Source of the DNA: Acidovorax sp.
GTDB lineage: Bacteria; Pseudomonadota; Gammaproteobacteria; Burkholderiales; Burkholderiaceae_C
Direction: 5' to 3'
Assembly: GCF_021287135.1 (NCBI RefSeq)
Contig: NZ_JAJTBB010000021.1
Location: 186,001-250,000, forward strand
Length of the DNA: 64,000 bases
Shown: positions 36,126-45,543 of the stretch, piece after piece
Numbering within the stretch: the first letter of the stretch is position 1
Layout: each line of letters begins with the position of its first letter
The notes under the pieces: generated by a model
What the model was told of the DNA's origin: nothing
What the model saw: only the letters and a program-made list of their open reading frames with translations
Database searches by the model: none
Translations under genes and position numbers: made by a program

Positions 36126-38390
36126 TCAGAACTTCACGGTCAGCCCCGCGCTGAGCGAGCGGCCCATGCCCGGCACGCCCACGCCCCAGGGCACGGCGGT
36201 GCCCGCCATCGTGCGGCCCTGGCCCACGTAGGCGCCGCCCAGCGGGTGGCGGTAGAAGCGGTCGAACAGGTTGTCCACGCCCACGTCCAGCCGCACCTGC
36301 TTCCATTCATAGCTGGCGCGCAGGTTCATGAGGCCGTAGCCGGCGGTGGGCAGTTCGTTGCGCACGGCCGAGACGCGGGTCTTGGCGCTCACCATCAGCA
36401 GCTCGGCGGTGCCCGTCCAGCGGCCCAGGCGCTGCGTGAGGGCCAGGCGCGCATGCTGCGGCATGGTGTTGTACAGGTTGTCGCCCGTGGTGCGGTTTTT
36501 GCCCTGCACGGAGCTCAGCATGCCGCTGAGCGTGAACCGCCCCCAGTTCGCGGTGGTGCCCAGGTCGGCAAATCCCGACAGGTCAAAGCCGTGCAGGCGC
36601 GCATCCTGGTTGGCAAACTGCAGGTACACAAAGCCCTGCGTGGCGGTGAGGTTGGCGCTGGTGCAGGCGGCCATGGCACCGCTGCCGCCGCTGCAGCGCC
36701 GGGCGTCGATGTAGTCGTTCACGTAGCTCAGGTAGGGGGTGAACTTGACGCCCCAGCGTTCGCCCGTGGCGTCGTGCCAGTCGGCGGTGGCGCTCAGGGT
36801 GTTGGCCACTTCGGGCTTCAGGTCGGGGTTGCCCACATAGCCGTTGCCGTCGCCGGCCAGGTTGATCATGCGCATGGCCATGCCGCCGGTGGACCAGGTG
36901 TAGCGCTCGTACAGATTGGGCGAGCGGGTCTTGTGTGCAAAGCCGAATTCGTAGCTGGCGTGGGCGCCGGGGGTGTAGCGCGCCAGGGCGGTGAAGTCGA
37001 TGTGGTGGTCGTTGCGCTCGCGGTCGCGCTGGTTGAAGGCGTTGGCCTCGGCCGCGTAGCTGCTGTTGTAGCCCTGCACGGCGCCGCTGTTGCTGTGCAC
37101 CCGGCTGCTGCGCAGGCCGACCTGCGAGAGCCACTGGGGGCTCCAGCGCGCCTCCCACTCGCCCCAGGCGTCCAGGCGGTTGCGTTGGCCGTCGCGGATG
37201 TTCCAGAAGGTGTCCGGCCCCATGCCGCCGCCCGACGGCGCCCACCAGTCATTCAGGCCATAGCGCTGCGCCTCCAGTCCCACGCGCAGGGCGTCACGCG
37301 TGCTCAGGGTGATGTCGCCCTGGACCTGTGCGCCGGTGGTCTTGCCCTCGGTGTCCATGGGCATGCCGGGCACGTTGTTGGCCGTGCCATACCAGTACTG
37401 CTTGTCCTGGCCGAAATTCATGCTGTGCCGGGTTTTCTCGTGGTAGGCGCGCGCCTGCAGCTGGCCCCAGCCGTACCGGCCCTGGTAGCGCAGGTTGAAC
37501 TGGTGGCTGCCGTTGCGTGTCATGTCCATGCGCTGGTTCGGGTAGTTCTGGTACGGGATGTCCTGCAGGCCGAGCTTCAGTTCCACCAGATGGGCGTCGC
37601 CGCGCAGGGCCAGCCCGATCGCATGGTTGCGCGTCTGGTAGCTGGACGAGCCCACCTCGTCGCCGCCCAGCCATTGATCGGGCTTGTCGCTGGCCGCGCT
37701 GCCGGCGGGCTTGAAGGCGCGCGCCGCGTGGTAGTTGTCCGACTGGGCCGTGGACCCGTCGTAGCGCAGGTGCATCTGCTCGGTGGCATACGACGCAGAG
37801 AGGTTCGCGCCCGTGCCGTGGCCGTTGCTCCGGTAGAAGGTGCCTGCCTGGCCCTGGAGGCGCCGGCCTTCGCCGGGCGCGGCGAATTCGGGCGCGGGCG
37901 AATCGACCTGGATGGTGGCGCCAATGCTGTCGCCGCCCACGCTGACGGGGGTGATGCCCGCGAACACGCGCACGCTGCCCACGCGCGTGGGGTCGATGTA
38001 CGACAGCGGCGGGTTCATGTGGTTGCCACACGCGGAAATGAGGTCCATGCCGTCCACCTGAATGCGCAGCCGGTCATCGGCCAGGCCGTGCACGCTGGGC
38101 AGGCTGGAGACGCCGCCCGCGCCCATCAGGCTGATGCCCGGCACCGCGCGCAACAGCGCAGCGGTGTCGCTACTGGCCGTGCGGCCGGACTCGATGGTGC
38201 TGGCGTCGACCTGGCTGGAGCCCGTGGGTTCCACCGCGGCCTTCGAGCCCGTGACGGTAATGGTTTGGAGTGAGGGTTCCTGTTGGGCAAAGCCCGCGAG
38301 GGGCAGGGCGGCGAGCAGTGCGCACAGGGGGTGCAGGGCCGCGGGAAAGGGGCGGCAGTGTCCGGCGCGCAAACGGGGATGCGTGATCAT
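36126..38390 (-). CDS. OprC-like copper TonB-dependent outer-membrane receptor
   Basis: A 754-residue TonB-dependent receptor: signal to about residue 35, TonB-box-like TITVTGSK (44-50), plug domain (about 55-165) and a 22-strand barrel ending LTVKF. The copper ligands reported for OprC (CxxxM in the plug, HxM in the barrel) are matched by Cys121/Met125 in ISACGNHMNPP and His322/Met324 in RHSMNF. Acquisition of ionic copper is therefore likely. The ATG at 38390 is preferred over one 33 bases upstream. It follows a DUF2946 gene on the same strand, so the two form one operon. Confidence 0.88.
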   Translation of the reverse strand: MITHPRLRAGHCRPFPAALHPLCALLAALPLAGFAQQEPSLQTITVTGSKAAVEPTGSSQVDASTIESGRTASSDTAALLRAVPGISLMGAGGVSSLPSVHGLADDRLRIQVDGMDLISACGNHMNPPLSYIDPTRVGSVRVFAGITPVSVGGDSIGATIQVDSPAPEFAAPGEGRRLQGQAGTFYRSNGHGTGANLSASYATEQMHLRYDGSTAQSDNYHAARAFKPAGSAASDKPDQWLGGDEVGSSSYQTRNHAIGLALRGDAHLVELKLGLQDIPYQNYPNQRMDMTRNGSHQFNLRYQGRYGWGQLQARAYHEKTRHSMNFGQDKQYWYGTANNVPGMPMDTEGKTTGAQVQGDITLSTRDALRVGLEAQRYGLNDWWAPSGGGMGPDTFWNIRDGQRNRLDAWGEWEARWSPQWLSQVGLRSSRVHSNSGAVQGYNSSYAAEANAFNQRDRERNDHHIDFTALARYTPGAHASYEFGFAHKTRSPNLYERYTWSTGGMAMRMINLAGDGNGYVGNPDLKPEVANTLSATADWHDATGERWGVKFTPYLSYVNDYIDARRCSGGSGAMAACTSANLTATQGFVYLQFANQDARLHGFDLSGFADLGTTANWGRFTLSGMLSSVQGKNRTTGDNLYNTMPQHARLALTQRLGRWTGTAELLMVSAKTRVSAVRNELPTAGYGLMNLRASYEWKQVRLDVGVDNLFDRFYRHPLGGAYVGQGRTMAGTAVPWGVGVPGMGRSLSAGLTVKF

Positions 38391-38489
38391 GGCGTGCAAC
38401 AAAAATGGTGGGCGCAGGCCCATCCGGCAGGCGCGGCCGAAGGCGGCGTTGACTGCCGGAAAAACGAGGGGAGAGGGGAAGGGTGCGGC

Positions 38490-38900
38490 TCAGGCCGCGG
38501 CCGGAGGCGCCTGCGGCGGGGGGCGCAGGTTGGTATGCCGCGGCTCCGGCAGATCTGCCGACGCGACCCGGACGCGGTAGAACGCGTCCGTGGCCGGCGG
38601 CGCCACGGCCGCTGGCATGCGGGTGGGCGTCAGGCTGATCGCCACTGCACTGCAAACAGGGCAGTGCATGCCGCCCATGGCATGGGCTGGCGGGGCATCG
38701 GGCTGTTCTTGGGATGCCGGCGTGGCCTGCGTGGTGCAGACGTCACGCCACAGCGCCTGCTGCTGCAGCATCTGCCCCAGATGTGCCGTGCTCACCTGCG
38801 CCAGCCAAAGCTGGGCAAACAGTGCCAGCAGCACCAACGCCACAGCGGGCAGGCGCCTGCTGGTGCGTGAGCGGAAGGGGCGGGAGGTCACGCTGCGCAT
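38490..38900 (-). CDS. DUF2946 family protein
   Basis: A 136-residue exported or single-pass protein with an N-terminal hydrophobic segment (about 19-36) and the family core MGGMHCPVCSA, whose CxxC plus nearby His/Met could bind copper. DUF2946 genes are common next to copper or heme receptors. The gene lies 99 bp before the OprC-like gene, in the same direction. The role is unproven; copper handling in the periplasm is inferred from motif and context. Confidence 0.8.
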   Translation of the reverse strand: MRSVTSRPFRSRTSRRLPAVALVLLALFAQLWLAQVSTAHLGQMLQQQALWRDVCTTQATPASQEQPDAPPAHAMGGMHCPVCSAVAISLTPTRMPAAVAPPATDAFYRVRVASADLPEPRHTNLRPPPQAPPAAA

Positions 38901-39033
38901 TCTCAGTACAACGACAGCCCCGGTCCTTGAGTTGCATCAAGAGTGCCGGCGGTCAGGCGCGCCTCCGGGACCCTGGGAACCCGAAGCCCCCACAAGAGCC
39001 CGCGCCGTGAGGCTGGGGTATTCTCATCGCACC

Positions 39034-39786
39034 ATGTCCCTCCCCCGCACCGACCTCGTGCCGCCCGCGCCGCCTGCCGCGCTACCCGCCCCGCAACTGG
39101 ACGTCTCCCGCATCCGCGCCATCACGCTGGACCTGGACGACACACTCTGGCCCATCTGGCCGACCATTGCGCGGGCCGAGGAGGTGCTGCTGCAGTGGCT
39201 GCAGCAGCACGCGCCCGCCACCGCAGCGCTGTTTGGCGACACGGCGGCGCTGCGCGCCATCCGGGACCAGATGGTCGGCCTGCGGCCCGACCTGCAGCAC
39301 GATCTGAGCGCGCTGCGGCGCGAGTCCATCCGCGCGGCGCTGAGCCAGGCGGGCGACGACCCGGGCCTGGCGGAGCCGGCGTTCGACCGGTTCTTTGCCG
39401 AGCGCCAGCGGGTCCAGCTGTTCGATGACGCGCACGACACGCTGGCCTTTCTGGCGTCGCGCTACCCTGTGGCCGCGGTGTCCAACGGCAATGCGGATGT
39501 TCACGTGGTCGGCATCGGCCACTATTTCCGGCACAGCTTCAGCGCCGCGGTGCTGGGCGTGGCCAAGCCGGACGCGCGCATCTTCCACGCGGCGGCCCAG
39601 GCGCTGCAGGTGCAGCCGCACGAGGTGCTGCATGTGGGCGACGATGCCACGCTGGACGCGCGCGGTGCCATGGAGGCTGGATTGCAGGCCGTGTGGATCA
39701 ACCCCGCCGAACACGCCTGGCCTTACGAGGCGCCGCCGCATGCCACCGTGGGCAGCCTCACGGCGCTGCGCCAGCTGTTGTCGTAG
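39034..39786 (+). CDS. HAD family hydrolase
   Basis: A 250-residue phosphatase of the haloacid dehalogenase superfamily: motif I LDLDDTLWP (nucleophile Asp in DLDDT at about residue 34-38), a helical cap, motif II VSNG, and motif III/IV KPDARIFHAA and HVGDDATLDARGA. It removes phosphate from an unidentified small molecule (phosphoglycolate, nucleotide or FMN are candidates). The start at 39034 is preferred over a long upstream frame that lacks a signal. Confidence 0.9.
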   Translation: MSLPRTDLVPPAPPAALPAPQLDVSRIRAITLDLDDTLWPIWPTIARAEEVLLQWLQQHAPATAALFGDTAALRAIRDQMVGLRPDLQHDLSALRRESIRAALSQAGDDPGLAEPAFDRFFAERQRVQLFDDAHDTLAFLASRYPVAAVSNGNADVHVVGIGHYFRHSFSAAVLGVAKPDARIFHAAAQALQVQPHEVLHVGDDATLDARGAMEAGLQAVWINPAEHAWPYEAPPHATVGSLTALRQLLS

Positions 39787-39938
39787 CGCCGGGCTTGAAC
39801 AGCTTCTGGGTCGCGTGTCTCCAGTGCATTGCGGCATTGCTTGTTCCAGGTCAAGATTTGGTTTCGTGCAGGCGCCTTGGCGCTTGATCCCGTCAATTGT
39901 TGACGCCACACTCCCCCGTCGCTCGCGCGGCCCCCGCC

Positions 39939-40799
39939 ATGCCACGTAAACCGCCCCCACCCCTGCCCACCGTCCGCACCATCCGCATGGTGCAGCCCAT
40001 GATCTGGCTGATCCTGGCGTGGCGCGACATGGCCCGCGCGGGCTGGATCAGTTTTGCCCATGGGCTGGTGGTGACCCTGGCGGGCGGCGCCATGCTGAGC
40101 GTGGCGCACCACCGCTTCTGGCTGCTGGCCGGGGCGCTGTCGGGCTTTCTGGTGGTGGCGCCGGTGCTGGCCACGGGGCTGTATGCGCTCAGCCGCGCCC
40201 TGGAGCGCGGCGAGCCGGCCAACCTGGGCGTGGTGCTCAGGACCTGGTCCCAGTGGCAGAACAGCCGCGGCAACAACGGGGGCGGTGACGCCTGGTGCAT
40301 GGTGCGGTTCGGGCTCTTGCTCGCGCTGGCCGGCACGGGCTGGGTCCTGACGTCGGCGGCGCTCATCACGCTGCTGGCGCCGGTGCCGATCGAGACGCCG
40401 GTCGATTTCCTGCGCCATGTGGTCATGGCCCGCGAGGGCTGGCTGTTTGAACTCTGGCTGGGCCTGGGCAGCCTCATGGCTGCGCCGATCTTTGCATCCA
40501 GCGTGGTGGCCATGCCGCTGCTGCTGGACCGGCGCGCCACGCTGCTGCAGGCGGTGCTCACGAGCTGGCAGGCCGTGGTGGCGAACCCGCTGCCCATGGC
40601 CTTCTGGGCGGCGCTGATCCTGGGCTTCACGCTGCTGGGGCTGGGTTCGCTGCTGCTGGGCCTGGTGGCCGTGCTGCCCATGCTGGGCCACGCCAGCTGG
40701 CATGCCTACCGCGACCTGGTCGATGCCTCCAGCCTGCCCGAGCGCGAAATACCGAACGAGGCCCCAACGGCCTTGCAGAACAACGGGGTAGCACGGTGA
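39939..40799 (+). CDS. DUF2189 membrane protein
   Basis: A 286-residue multi-pass membrane protein with about six hydrophobic segments and the family pattern (WLILAWRDMARAGWISFAHG at the N-terminus, APVLATGLYALSRALERGE, ASWHAYRDLVD near the end). It is DUF2189, a family often found near cytochrome oxidase genes; its function is unknown. The frame extends upstream to a TTG, but the ATG fits the family start. Its stop overlaps the next start as GTGA. Confidence 0.8.
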   Translation: MPRKPPPPLPTVRTIRMVQPMIWLILAWRDMARAGWISFAHGLVVTLAGGAMLSVAHHRFWLLAGALSGFLVVAPVLATGLYALSRALERGEPANLGVVLRTWSQWQNSRGNNGGGDAWCMVRFGLLLALAGTGWVLTSAALITLLAPVPIETPVDFLRHVVMAREGWLFELWLGLGSLMAAPIFASSVVAMPLLLDRRATLLQAVLTSWQAVVANPLPMAFWAALILGFTLLGLGSLLLGLVAVLPMLGHASWHAYRDLVDASSLPEREIPNEAPTALQNNGVAR

Positions 40800-41008
40800 T
40801 CTTTGGTTTCAGCGAGTCCGAGATCGCGGGCTTCTTTCTCACCTACGGCGTCGGCGCCTTCATCCTGTACATGCTGTTCATCATCGGACAGCTGGCCTGG
40901 GAGTCCAAGGCCGGGCGGTTCGGCACTTTTGTGCTCTTTCTGGGGCTGGGCGTGGGCTTCCTCGGCTTTCTGGCCAAGGTGGTCATCCAGTGGTGGCTGG
41001 AGCGCTAG
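40796..41008 (+). CDS. DUF2788 small membrane protein
   Basis: A 70-residue protein with two hydrophobic segments (about 12-30 and 42-62) and the DUF2788 pattern FGFSESEIA, GVGAFILYMLFIIG, WESKAGRFGTFVLF. Function is unknown. It begins with GTG overlapping the stop of the DUF2189 gene, so it is translated by coupling with it. Confidence 0.85.
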   Translation: MIFGFSESEIAGFFLTYGVGAFILYMLFIIGQLAWESKAGRFGTFVLFLGLGVGFLGFLAKVVIQWWLER

Positions 41009-41072
41009 CTCTTCACCTCCACAACGAGCTTCCAACGCTTGACTCCAGCCCGGCGCCGATCGCCGGCCGGTG

Positions 41073-42104
41073 CTACCGCGCCCAGGTGCGCAGGCCCAGG
41101 TCCTGGGCCAGCTGGCGGTAGCCGGCCAGGCTGTGCAGCACAAACGCTTCCAGCGCAGCGCCCGTGAGGGCAAACGGGTAGAGGTCGTACTGGCTGCACA
41201 GCGCGGCATAGCCGGGGGCGGCCAGCGCTTCGCTGAAGGCGGCCACCCAGGCGCGCACCGCCGCCTCGGGGGCCGTGGCCGCCATGTAGAGCCCGCGCAC
41301 GGTGGGCCATTCCAGCGCAACGCCTTGCTCCCGGGCCGTCGGCAGGCCGGCGCGTGCGCCGGGCAGGCGGGCCGGGGCCAGCACCGCGAGGATGCGCAGC
41401 GGCACGCCGCGCTCCTGAGCCTGCAGCGCCTCGGCCGCGTCGCCGGTGAAGACGCCGATGTGCTCCCCCGCCAGCGCCTTCAGCGCCTCGCCGCCGCCCT
41501 CGAAGGCCACGAACCGCATGCGCTTGGGGTCCTGCCCCGCGGCGCGCGTGAGCAGCGCTGCCTTCATCCAGTCCTGGCTGCCCAACGTGCCGCCGGCGCC
41601 GAACACCACGCGGGCCGGGTCGGTGCGCAGGGCGTCCACCACGTCGGCCAGGCGCTGGTGGGGCGCGCTGCGGGGCACGGCCACCACGCCGTAGTCGGTT
41701 CCCAAGGTGGCGATCCAGCGCACGGCGCTGACGGGGTGCGGGCCGAAGCGGCCCTGAGCGATGTTGAGCAGGGAGCCGCTGGAGAACGCCACCAGCGTGC
41801 CGGGCCCGCCCAGCCGCCCGGTGGCCACCTGGTCGAATGCCACGGCCCCGATGCCGCCCGGCAGGTAGCGCGTGCGCAGTGCGGCGCGGCCCGGGCGCAC
41901 CGCCTGCAGGGCCTGCGCCGCCAGCCCGCAGGTCAGGTCGAACCCGCCGCCGGGCCGCGAGGGTGCCACGCACTCCGCCGGTGCTGACGACGCGTCCGCG
42001 TCTGCAGCCCCGGCCGCCTGCCAGGGCGCGGCGGCGCAGAACGCCGCCAGAGCGGTCAGCGCCTGGCGGCGGTGGAGCGGTGGAACGTCTGGCAGCGTGG
42101 GCAT
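41073..42104 (-). CDS. TctC-type tricarboxylate-binding protein
   Basis: A 343-residue periplasmic binding protein with a signal (HRRQALTALAAFC...AAGAADA) and a family fold (CVAPSRPGGGFDLTC, YLPGGIGAVAFDQV, FGAGGTLGSQDW). It is diverged from the other Bug proteins in the window and follows a two-component pair homologous to TctDE, as in tricarboxylate-uptake operons. TctA and TctB are missing here. The start is the ATG at 42104, which places the signal at the N-terminus. Confidence 0.85.
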   Translation of the reverse strand: MPTLPDVPPLHRRQALTALAAFCAAAPWQAAGAADADASSAPAECVAPSRPGGGFDLTCGLAAQALQAVRPGRAALRTRYLPGGIGAVAFDQVATGRLGGPGTLVAFSSGSLLNIAQGRFGPHPVSAVRWIATLGTDYGVVAVPRSAPHQRLADVVDALRTDPARVVFGAGGTLGSQDWMKAALLTRAAGQDPKRMRFVAFEGGGEALKALAGEHIGVFTGDAAEALQAQERGVPLRILAVLAPARLPGARAGLPTAREQGVALEWPTVRGLYMAATAPEAAVRAWVAAFSEALAAPGYAALCSQYDLYPFALTGAALEAFVLHSLAGYRQLAQDLGLRTWAR

Positions 42105-42145
42105 CGTGCACAAAGGTGAAGGGACAACGGCGTTCTGCGGCGCCT

Positions 42146-43534
42146 TCAGGGCCGGGGCCACCACAGGATGGCCAGCAGCCCCGGCCCTTCGGACCGGGCC
42201 TGCAGCCGCAAGCTGCCCCGGTGGCGCTCGGCGATGGACCGGGCAATCGCCAGGCCCAGGCCCGAGCCGCCGGTGGCGGCCTGCGAGCCGCGCCGGTAGC
42301 GCTGCCCCAGGGCGTCGCGTTCGCTGGCGGGCAGGCCGGGGCCACTGTCCTCCACGGCAAGGTTCCAGCCCAGGCTGTCGCCGGCGGCCGACACGGTGAC
42401 GGTGCCCTGGGGCGGCGTGTAGGCAATCGCGTTGGCGGCCAGGTTCGTCAGCGCCTCGCGCAGCAGGCCGCTGTCACCCACGGCTTGCAGCGCTGCCTCG
42501 GGCACCTGGATGCCAAAGTCGATCTGCCGCGCGCGGGCGCGGGGCAGCAGCTCCAGCGCCACGCTGCGCAGCAGTTCGGCCAGGTCGAAAGGGGCGCAAT
42601 CCACGGCCGCCGTGTCGCTGCGGCCCAATGCCAGCAGCTGCTGGGTGCTGCGCGTGGCGCGCGCGATCTCGCTGCCGAGGGCGGCGAGCGTGGCCTGGAC
42701 CTGCGCGGCATCGGGTTCGCGGCGGGCGTAGTCGATCTGCATCTGCAGCGTGGTGAGGTGGGTGCGCAGCTGGTGGGACGCGTCATCCAGAAACTGCCGC
42801 TGCTGGGCCACCAGGTCCTGGGTGCGCGCCATCTGCTGGTTCACCGCCCCCACCAGGGCGCGGATGTCGGCGGGCAACTCGCTGTCGGCCAGCGGGGTCA
42901 TGTCCTCGGGGCGGCGGGCCTGCACCTCCTGGGCCAGGCGCGCCAGGGGGCGGAGGGCCACGGCCAGCACGGCGGCGGTGCCCAGCACCATCAAGGCCAG
43001 GACCAGCCCGTCGCGCTGTGCCGCGCGGCGCACGAAACGGTGGATGAACTCTTGCCGCGAACGGGTGCTTTCGGCCACTTGCACGCGCACGGCCGGGGCG
43101 GGAGTGTCGGCACTGGCGGCGCGCTGGTAGGCTGCCAGCCGCACCGATTCGCCAAAGTAGACCGCGTCATAGAACTGCGGCACGCCCGGCACCAGCGGCG
43201 CCGGCGGCGCGGGCAGGTCGGCATTGCCCAGTTCCACCAGGCCATCGGACGACGCCACCCGGAAGTACACATTGCCGCTGGCCGTCAGCTCAAAGAACTC
43301 GAGCATGGTGTAGGGCAGCTCCACCGACAGTCCGCCGGACGCGTGGGAAACATTGGCGTCGATGGCCTTGAGGGCCCCCAGCAGCGAGCGGTCGTAGGCA
43401 GCGTTGGCGGCTTCCAGCGCGTCGTGCCGCGTCATCCACAGCTCCACGCCCGTTACTATGGCCAGCAGCGGCAGCAGCAACAGGGCCAGCAGCCGCCACA
43501 GGCTGGCGCGGCGCAGGCGCTGCATCAACCGCAT
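42146..43534 (-). CDS. sensor histidine kinase (TctE-like)
   Basis: A 462-residue inner-membrane kinase: transmembrane segment at about 13-33, a periplasmic TctE-type sensor domain (about 35-170), a second membrane segment (about 176-194), HAMP-like linker, the phospho-accepting His254 in DDASHQLRTHL and a C-terminal ATPase domain (NLAANAIAYTPP, EDSGPGLP, GGSGLGLAIARSI). It should phosphorylate the response regulator encoded just upstream. Its likely signal is an external carboxylate, by analogy with TctE. Confidence 0.9.
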   Translation of the reverse strand: MRLMQRLRRASLWRLLALLLLPLLAIVTGVELWMTRHDALEAANAAYDRSLLGALKAIDANVSHASGGLSVELPYTMLEFFELTASGNVYFRVASSDGLVELGNADLPAPPAPLVPGVPQFYDAVYFGESVRLAAYQRAASADTPAPAVRVQVAESTRSRQEFIHRFVRRAAQRDGLVLALMVLGTAAVLAVALRPLARLAQEVQARRPEDMTPLADSELPADIRALVGAVNQQMARTQDLVAQQRQFLDDASHQLRTHLTTLQMQIDYARREPDAAQVQATLAALGSEIARATRSTQQLLALGRSDTAAVDCAPFDLAELLRSVALELLPRARARQIDFGIQVPEAALQAVGDSGLLREALTNLAANAIAYTPPQGTVTVSAAGDSLGWNLAVEDSGPGLPASERDALGQRYRRGSQAATGGSGLGLAIARSIAERHRGSLRLQARSEGPGLLAILWWPRP

Positions 43535-43589
43535 GGCCGTGGGCTCCGCTGCAAGGGACCGGGGGGCTGCGCCTCGTGGGGGATCCCCA

Positions 43590-44258
43590 TCACTCCGCCT
43601 CCAGCGCATAGCCCAGCCCGCGCAGCGTGACGATGCGCACGCCGCTGCCCTCCAGCCGTTTGCGCAGCCGGTGCACGAACACCTCCACGGCTTCGGGGTG
43701 CACGTCCTCATCGCCCACGAACACCCGGTCCAGGATCTGCTGCTTGGAAAACGGCTCCCCGCTGCGCTGCACCAGCACGCGCAGCACGGCCTGCTCGCGG
43801 GGGGACAGCGCCAGGGCTTCGCCGTGCAGAAAAAACTGCTTGCGGGCGCTGTCGTACACCAGCGGGCCGCAGGCTTGCCGCGCATGTTCCGTGCCGCGGG
43901 CGCGGCGCACCAGCGCGTGGAGGCGGGCCTCCAGTTCGGCCAGCTCAAACGGCTTGGCAAGAAAGTCGTCCGCCCCGGCGCGCAGCAGGCGCACCCGCTC
44001 GTCGAGCGAGTCACGGGCGGTCAGGATCAGCGCGGGCAGCCGCTGGTCGCGGTCCCGCAGGCGCTGGAGCACCGCGAGACCGTCCAGGCCGGGCAGCCCA
44101 AGGTCCAGCACCAGTGCGTCATGGTCGCCGTGTTCCTGCAGAGCCCGGTCGGCCAGCCGGCCGTCGCTGACCCACTCCACCTGGATGCCCGCATGCTCCA
44201 GCGCCCGGCTGAGCCAGGTGCCCAGGCTGTGGTCGTCTTCGGCCAGAAGGATGCGCAT
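43590..44258 (-). CDS. response regulator transcription factor (TctD-like)
   Basis: A 222-residue OmpR-type regulator: receiver domain (1-115) with the acidic pair at residues 8-9, phospho-acceptor Asp52 and conserved Lys near 102 in LAKPFE. The C-terminal winged helix (about 125-220) includes LSPREQAVLRVL and VEVFVHRLRKRLE. It is the first gene of the tctD/tctE/tctC-type run and likely activates carboxylate-uptake genes. Confidence 0.92.
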   Translation of the reverse strand: MRILLAEDDHSLGTWLSRALEHAGIQVEWVSDGRLADRALQEHGDHDALVLDLGLPGLDGLAVLQRLRDRDQRLPALILTARDSLDERVRLLRAGADDFLAKPFELAELEARLHALVRRARGTEHARQACGPLVYDSARKQFFLHGEALALSPREQAVLRVLVQRSGEPFSKQQILDRVFVGDEDVHPEAVEVFVHRLRKRLEGSGVRIVTLRGLGYALEAE

Positions 44259-44280
44259 GGAAGGATGCTACCGCCGTTGG

Positions 44281-44520
44281 GCGGCTGGAACTGGCGCGGC
44301 CCGGCGCCAGGGCCGCCGCATAACGGACTCCGCCGGGCTACCAGCGAAGTCCCACAGGGGAAAAGACGCGCGGGTCTGCGGTTGGACAGCGGCCAGGCTG
44401 CGCAGCTCCGCGGGCGGCTGAAACTGGCGCGGCCTGAGGCCAGGGCCGCCGTGGAGCGGGCTCCGCCCGGCCACCGGCGGCGTCCCCTGGGGGGGAAGAC
44501 GCGAAGCGGCTCAGGGGGGC
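44281..44520. repeat. GC-rich intergenic repeat, family B, two tandem copies
   Basis: Copy 1 (about 44281-44360) and copy 2 (44414-44520) share GCGGCTG(G/A)AACTGGCGCGGCC, CAGGGCCGCCG and a CTCCGCC(C/G)GG block. Copy 2 ends in GGGGGGGAAGACGCGAAGCGG and CTCAGGGGGG. A third copy is at 47021-47127. The copies fill the gap between the response regulator and the Bug gene downstream. Confidence 0.7.
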
Positions 44521-44523
44521 TTC

Positions 44524-45543
44524 CTAATCCGGCTTTACCTGCGCCCGTTTAATCACTTTCTGCCACCGCGCCTGCTCGGCCGCGATGAACTGCGCGAACT
44601 GCGCCGGCGTGCCGCCGATGGCTTCCGCCGCATCGCCCTGTAGGCGCTTGAGGGAGTCGGGCGCCTTGACGGCCTTGGCGGTTTCCACGGCGAGCTTGTC
44701 CAGGTGGTCCTGCGACAGGCTGGCCGGGGCCAGCATGCCGTACCACTGCGTCATCTCGAAGCCCGGGAACCCCTGTTCGGCCACGGTGGGCACGTCGGGC
44801 AGCTGCGGCAGGCGCTGGGTGGAACCGGTGGCGATGCAGCGCACCTTGCCCGCCTTGATGAACGGCAGCAGCGCGGCCGCACCCACGGCGGCGGCGTCGA
44901 GCCGGCCCGAGAGCAGGTCGGTCATCATGGGGCCGGTGCCGCGGTAGGGGACGTGCAGCATGAAGATGTCGGCCGTCATCTTGAGGTATTCGAACGCCAG
45001 GTGCCCCGCGCTGCCGTTGCCGGCCGAGCCGTAGCTGAGCTTGGCCGGGTTCTTCTTGGCGTAGGCGATGAACTCCTTGAGGTTCTTGGCGGGCACGTTG
45101 GGGTGCACCACGTACAGGCTGGGCACCTTGGCCAGCAGGCTCACGGGCTTGAAGTCCTTGTTGGCGTCGTAGGGCAGCTTGTCAAAGATGTAGGGGTTCA
45201 CGGCCAGCGTGCCGATGTGGCCCAGGATCAGGGTGTGCTGGTCGTCGGCTCGGGCCACTTCCTGCATGGCAATGTTGCCGGCCGCGCCGGGCTTGTTGTC
45301 CACGTACACGCTCTGGCCCAGGGTCTTGCTCAGCTCCGCCGCTGTGGAGCGGGCCACGATCTCGGAGCTGCCGCCGGGCGCAAAAGGCACCACGAAGCGG
45401 ACCGACTTGGTGGGCCATGCGCCCTGGGCTGAGGCCGTGGCCGGCAGCAGGCCCGCCAGGGCCAGTGCGCCGCCGGCGCCCAGCAGGTGGCGACGCGTGG
45501 GCGTGGCGGAATGCCAGAGGGAGGTGTAGTGGTCTGAAAGCAT
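44524..45543 (-). CDS. Bug family tripartite tricarboxylate transporter substrate-binding protein
   Basis: A 339-residue TctC-family periplasmic protein with a signal (TRRHLLGAGGALALAGLLP, cleaved near ASAQGAWP) and the family order RFVVPFAPGGSSEIVAR, VYVDNKPGAAGN, GHIGTLAVNP and an SYGSAGNGSAGHL ligand loop. The ATG at 45543 has GGAGA upstream; an ATG 27 bases earlier lacks one. It is the last gene of a long leftward run behind hpnE, but the link to squalene genes is probably incidental. Confidence 0.9.
   Translation of the reverse strand: MLSDHYTSLWHSATPTRRHLLGAGGALALAGLLPATASAQGAWPTKSVRFVVPFAPGGSSEIVARSTAAELSKTLGQSVYVDNKPGAAGNIAMQEVARADDQHTLILGHIGTLAVNPYIFDKLPYDANKDFKPVSLLAKVPSLYVVHPNVPAKNLKEFIAYAKKNPAKLSYGSAGNGSAGHLAFEYLKMTADIFMLHVPYRGTGPMMTDLLSGRLDAAAVGAAALLPFIKAGKVRCIATGSTQRLPQLPDVPTVAEQGFPGFEMTQWYGMLAPASLSQDHLDKLAVETAKAVKAPDSLKRLQGDAAEAIGGTPAQFAQFIAAEQARWQKVIKRAQVKPD

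Noticed and set aside
36246-38273. A 675-codon plus-strand frame opposite the OprC-like receptor
   Set aside because: Valine/glycine/histidine-rich shadow; the minus strand has clear receptor motifs.
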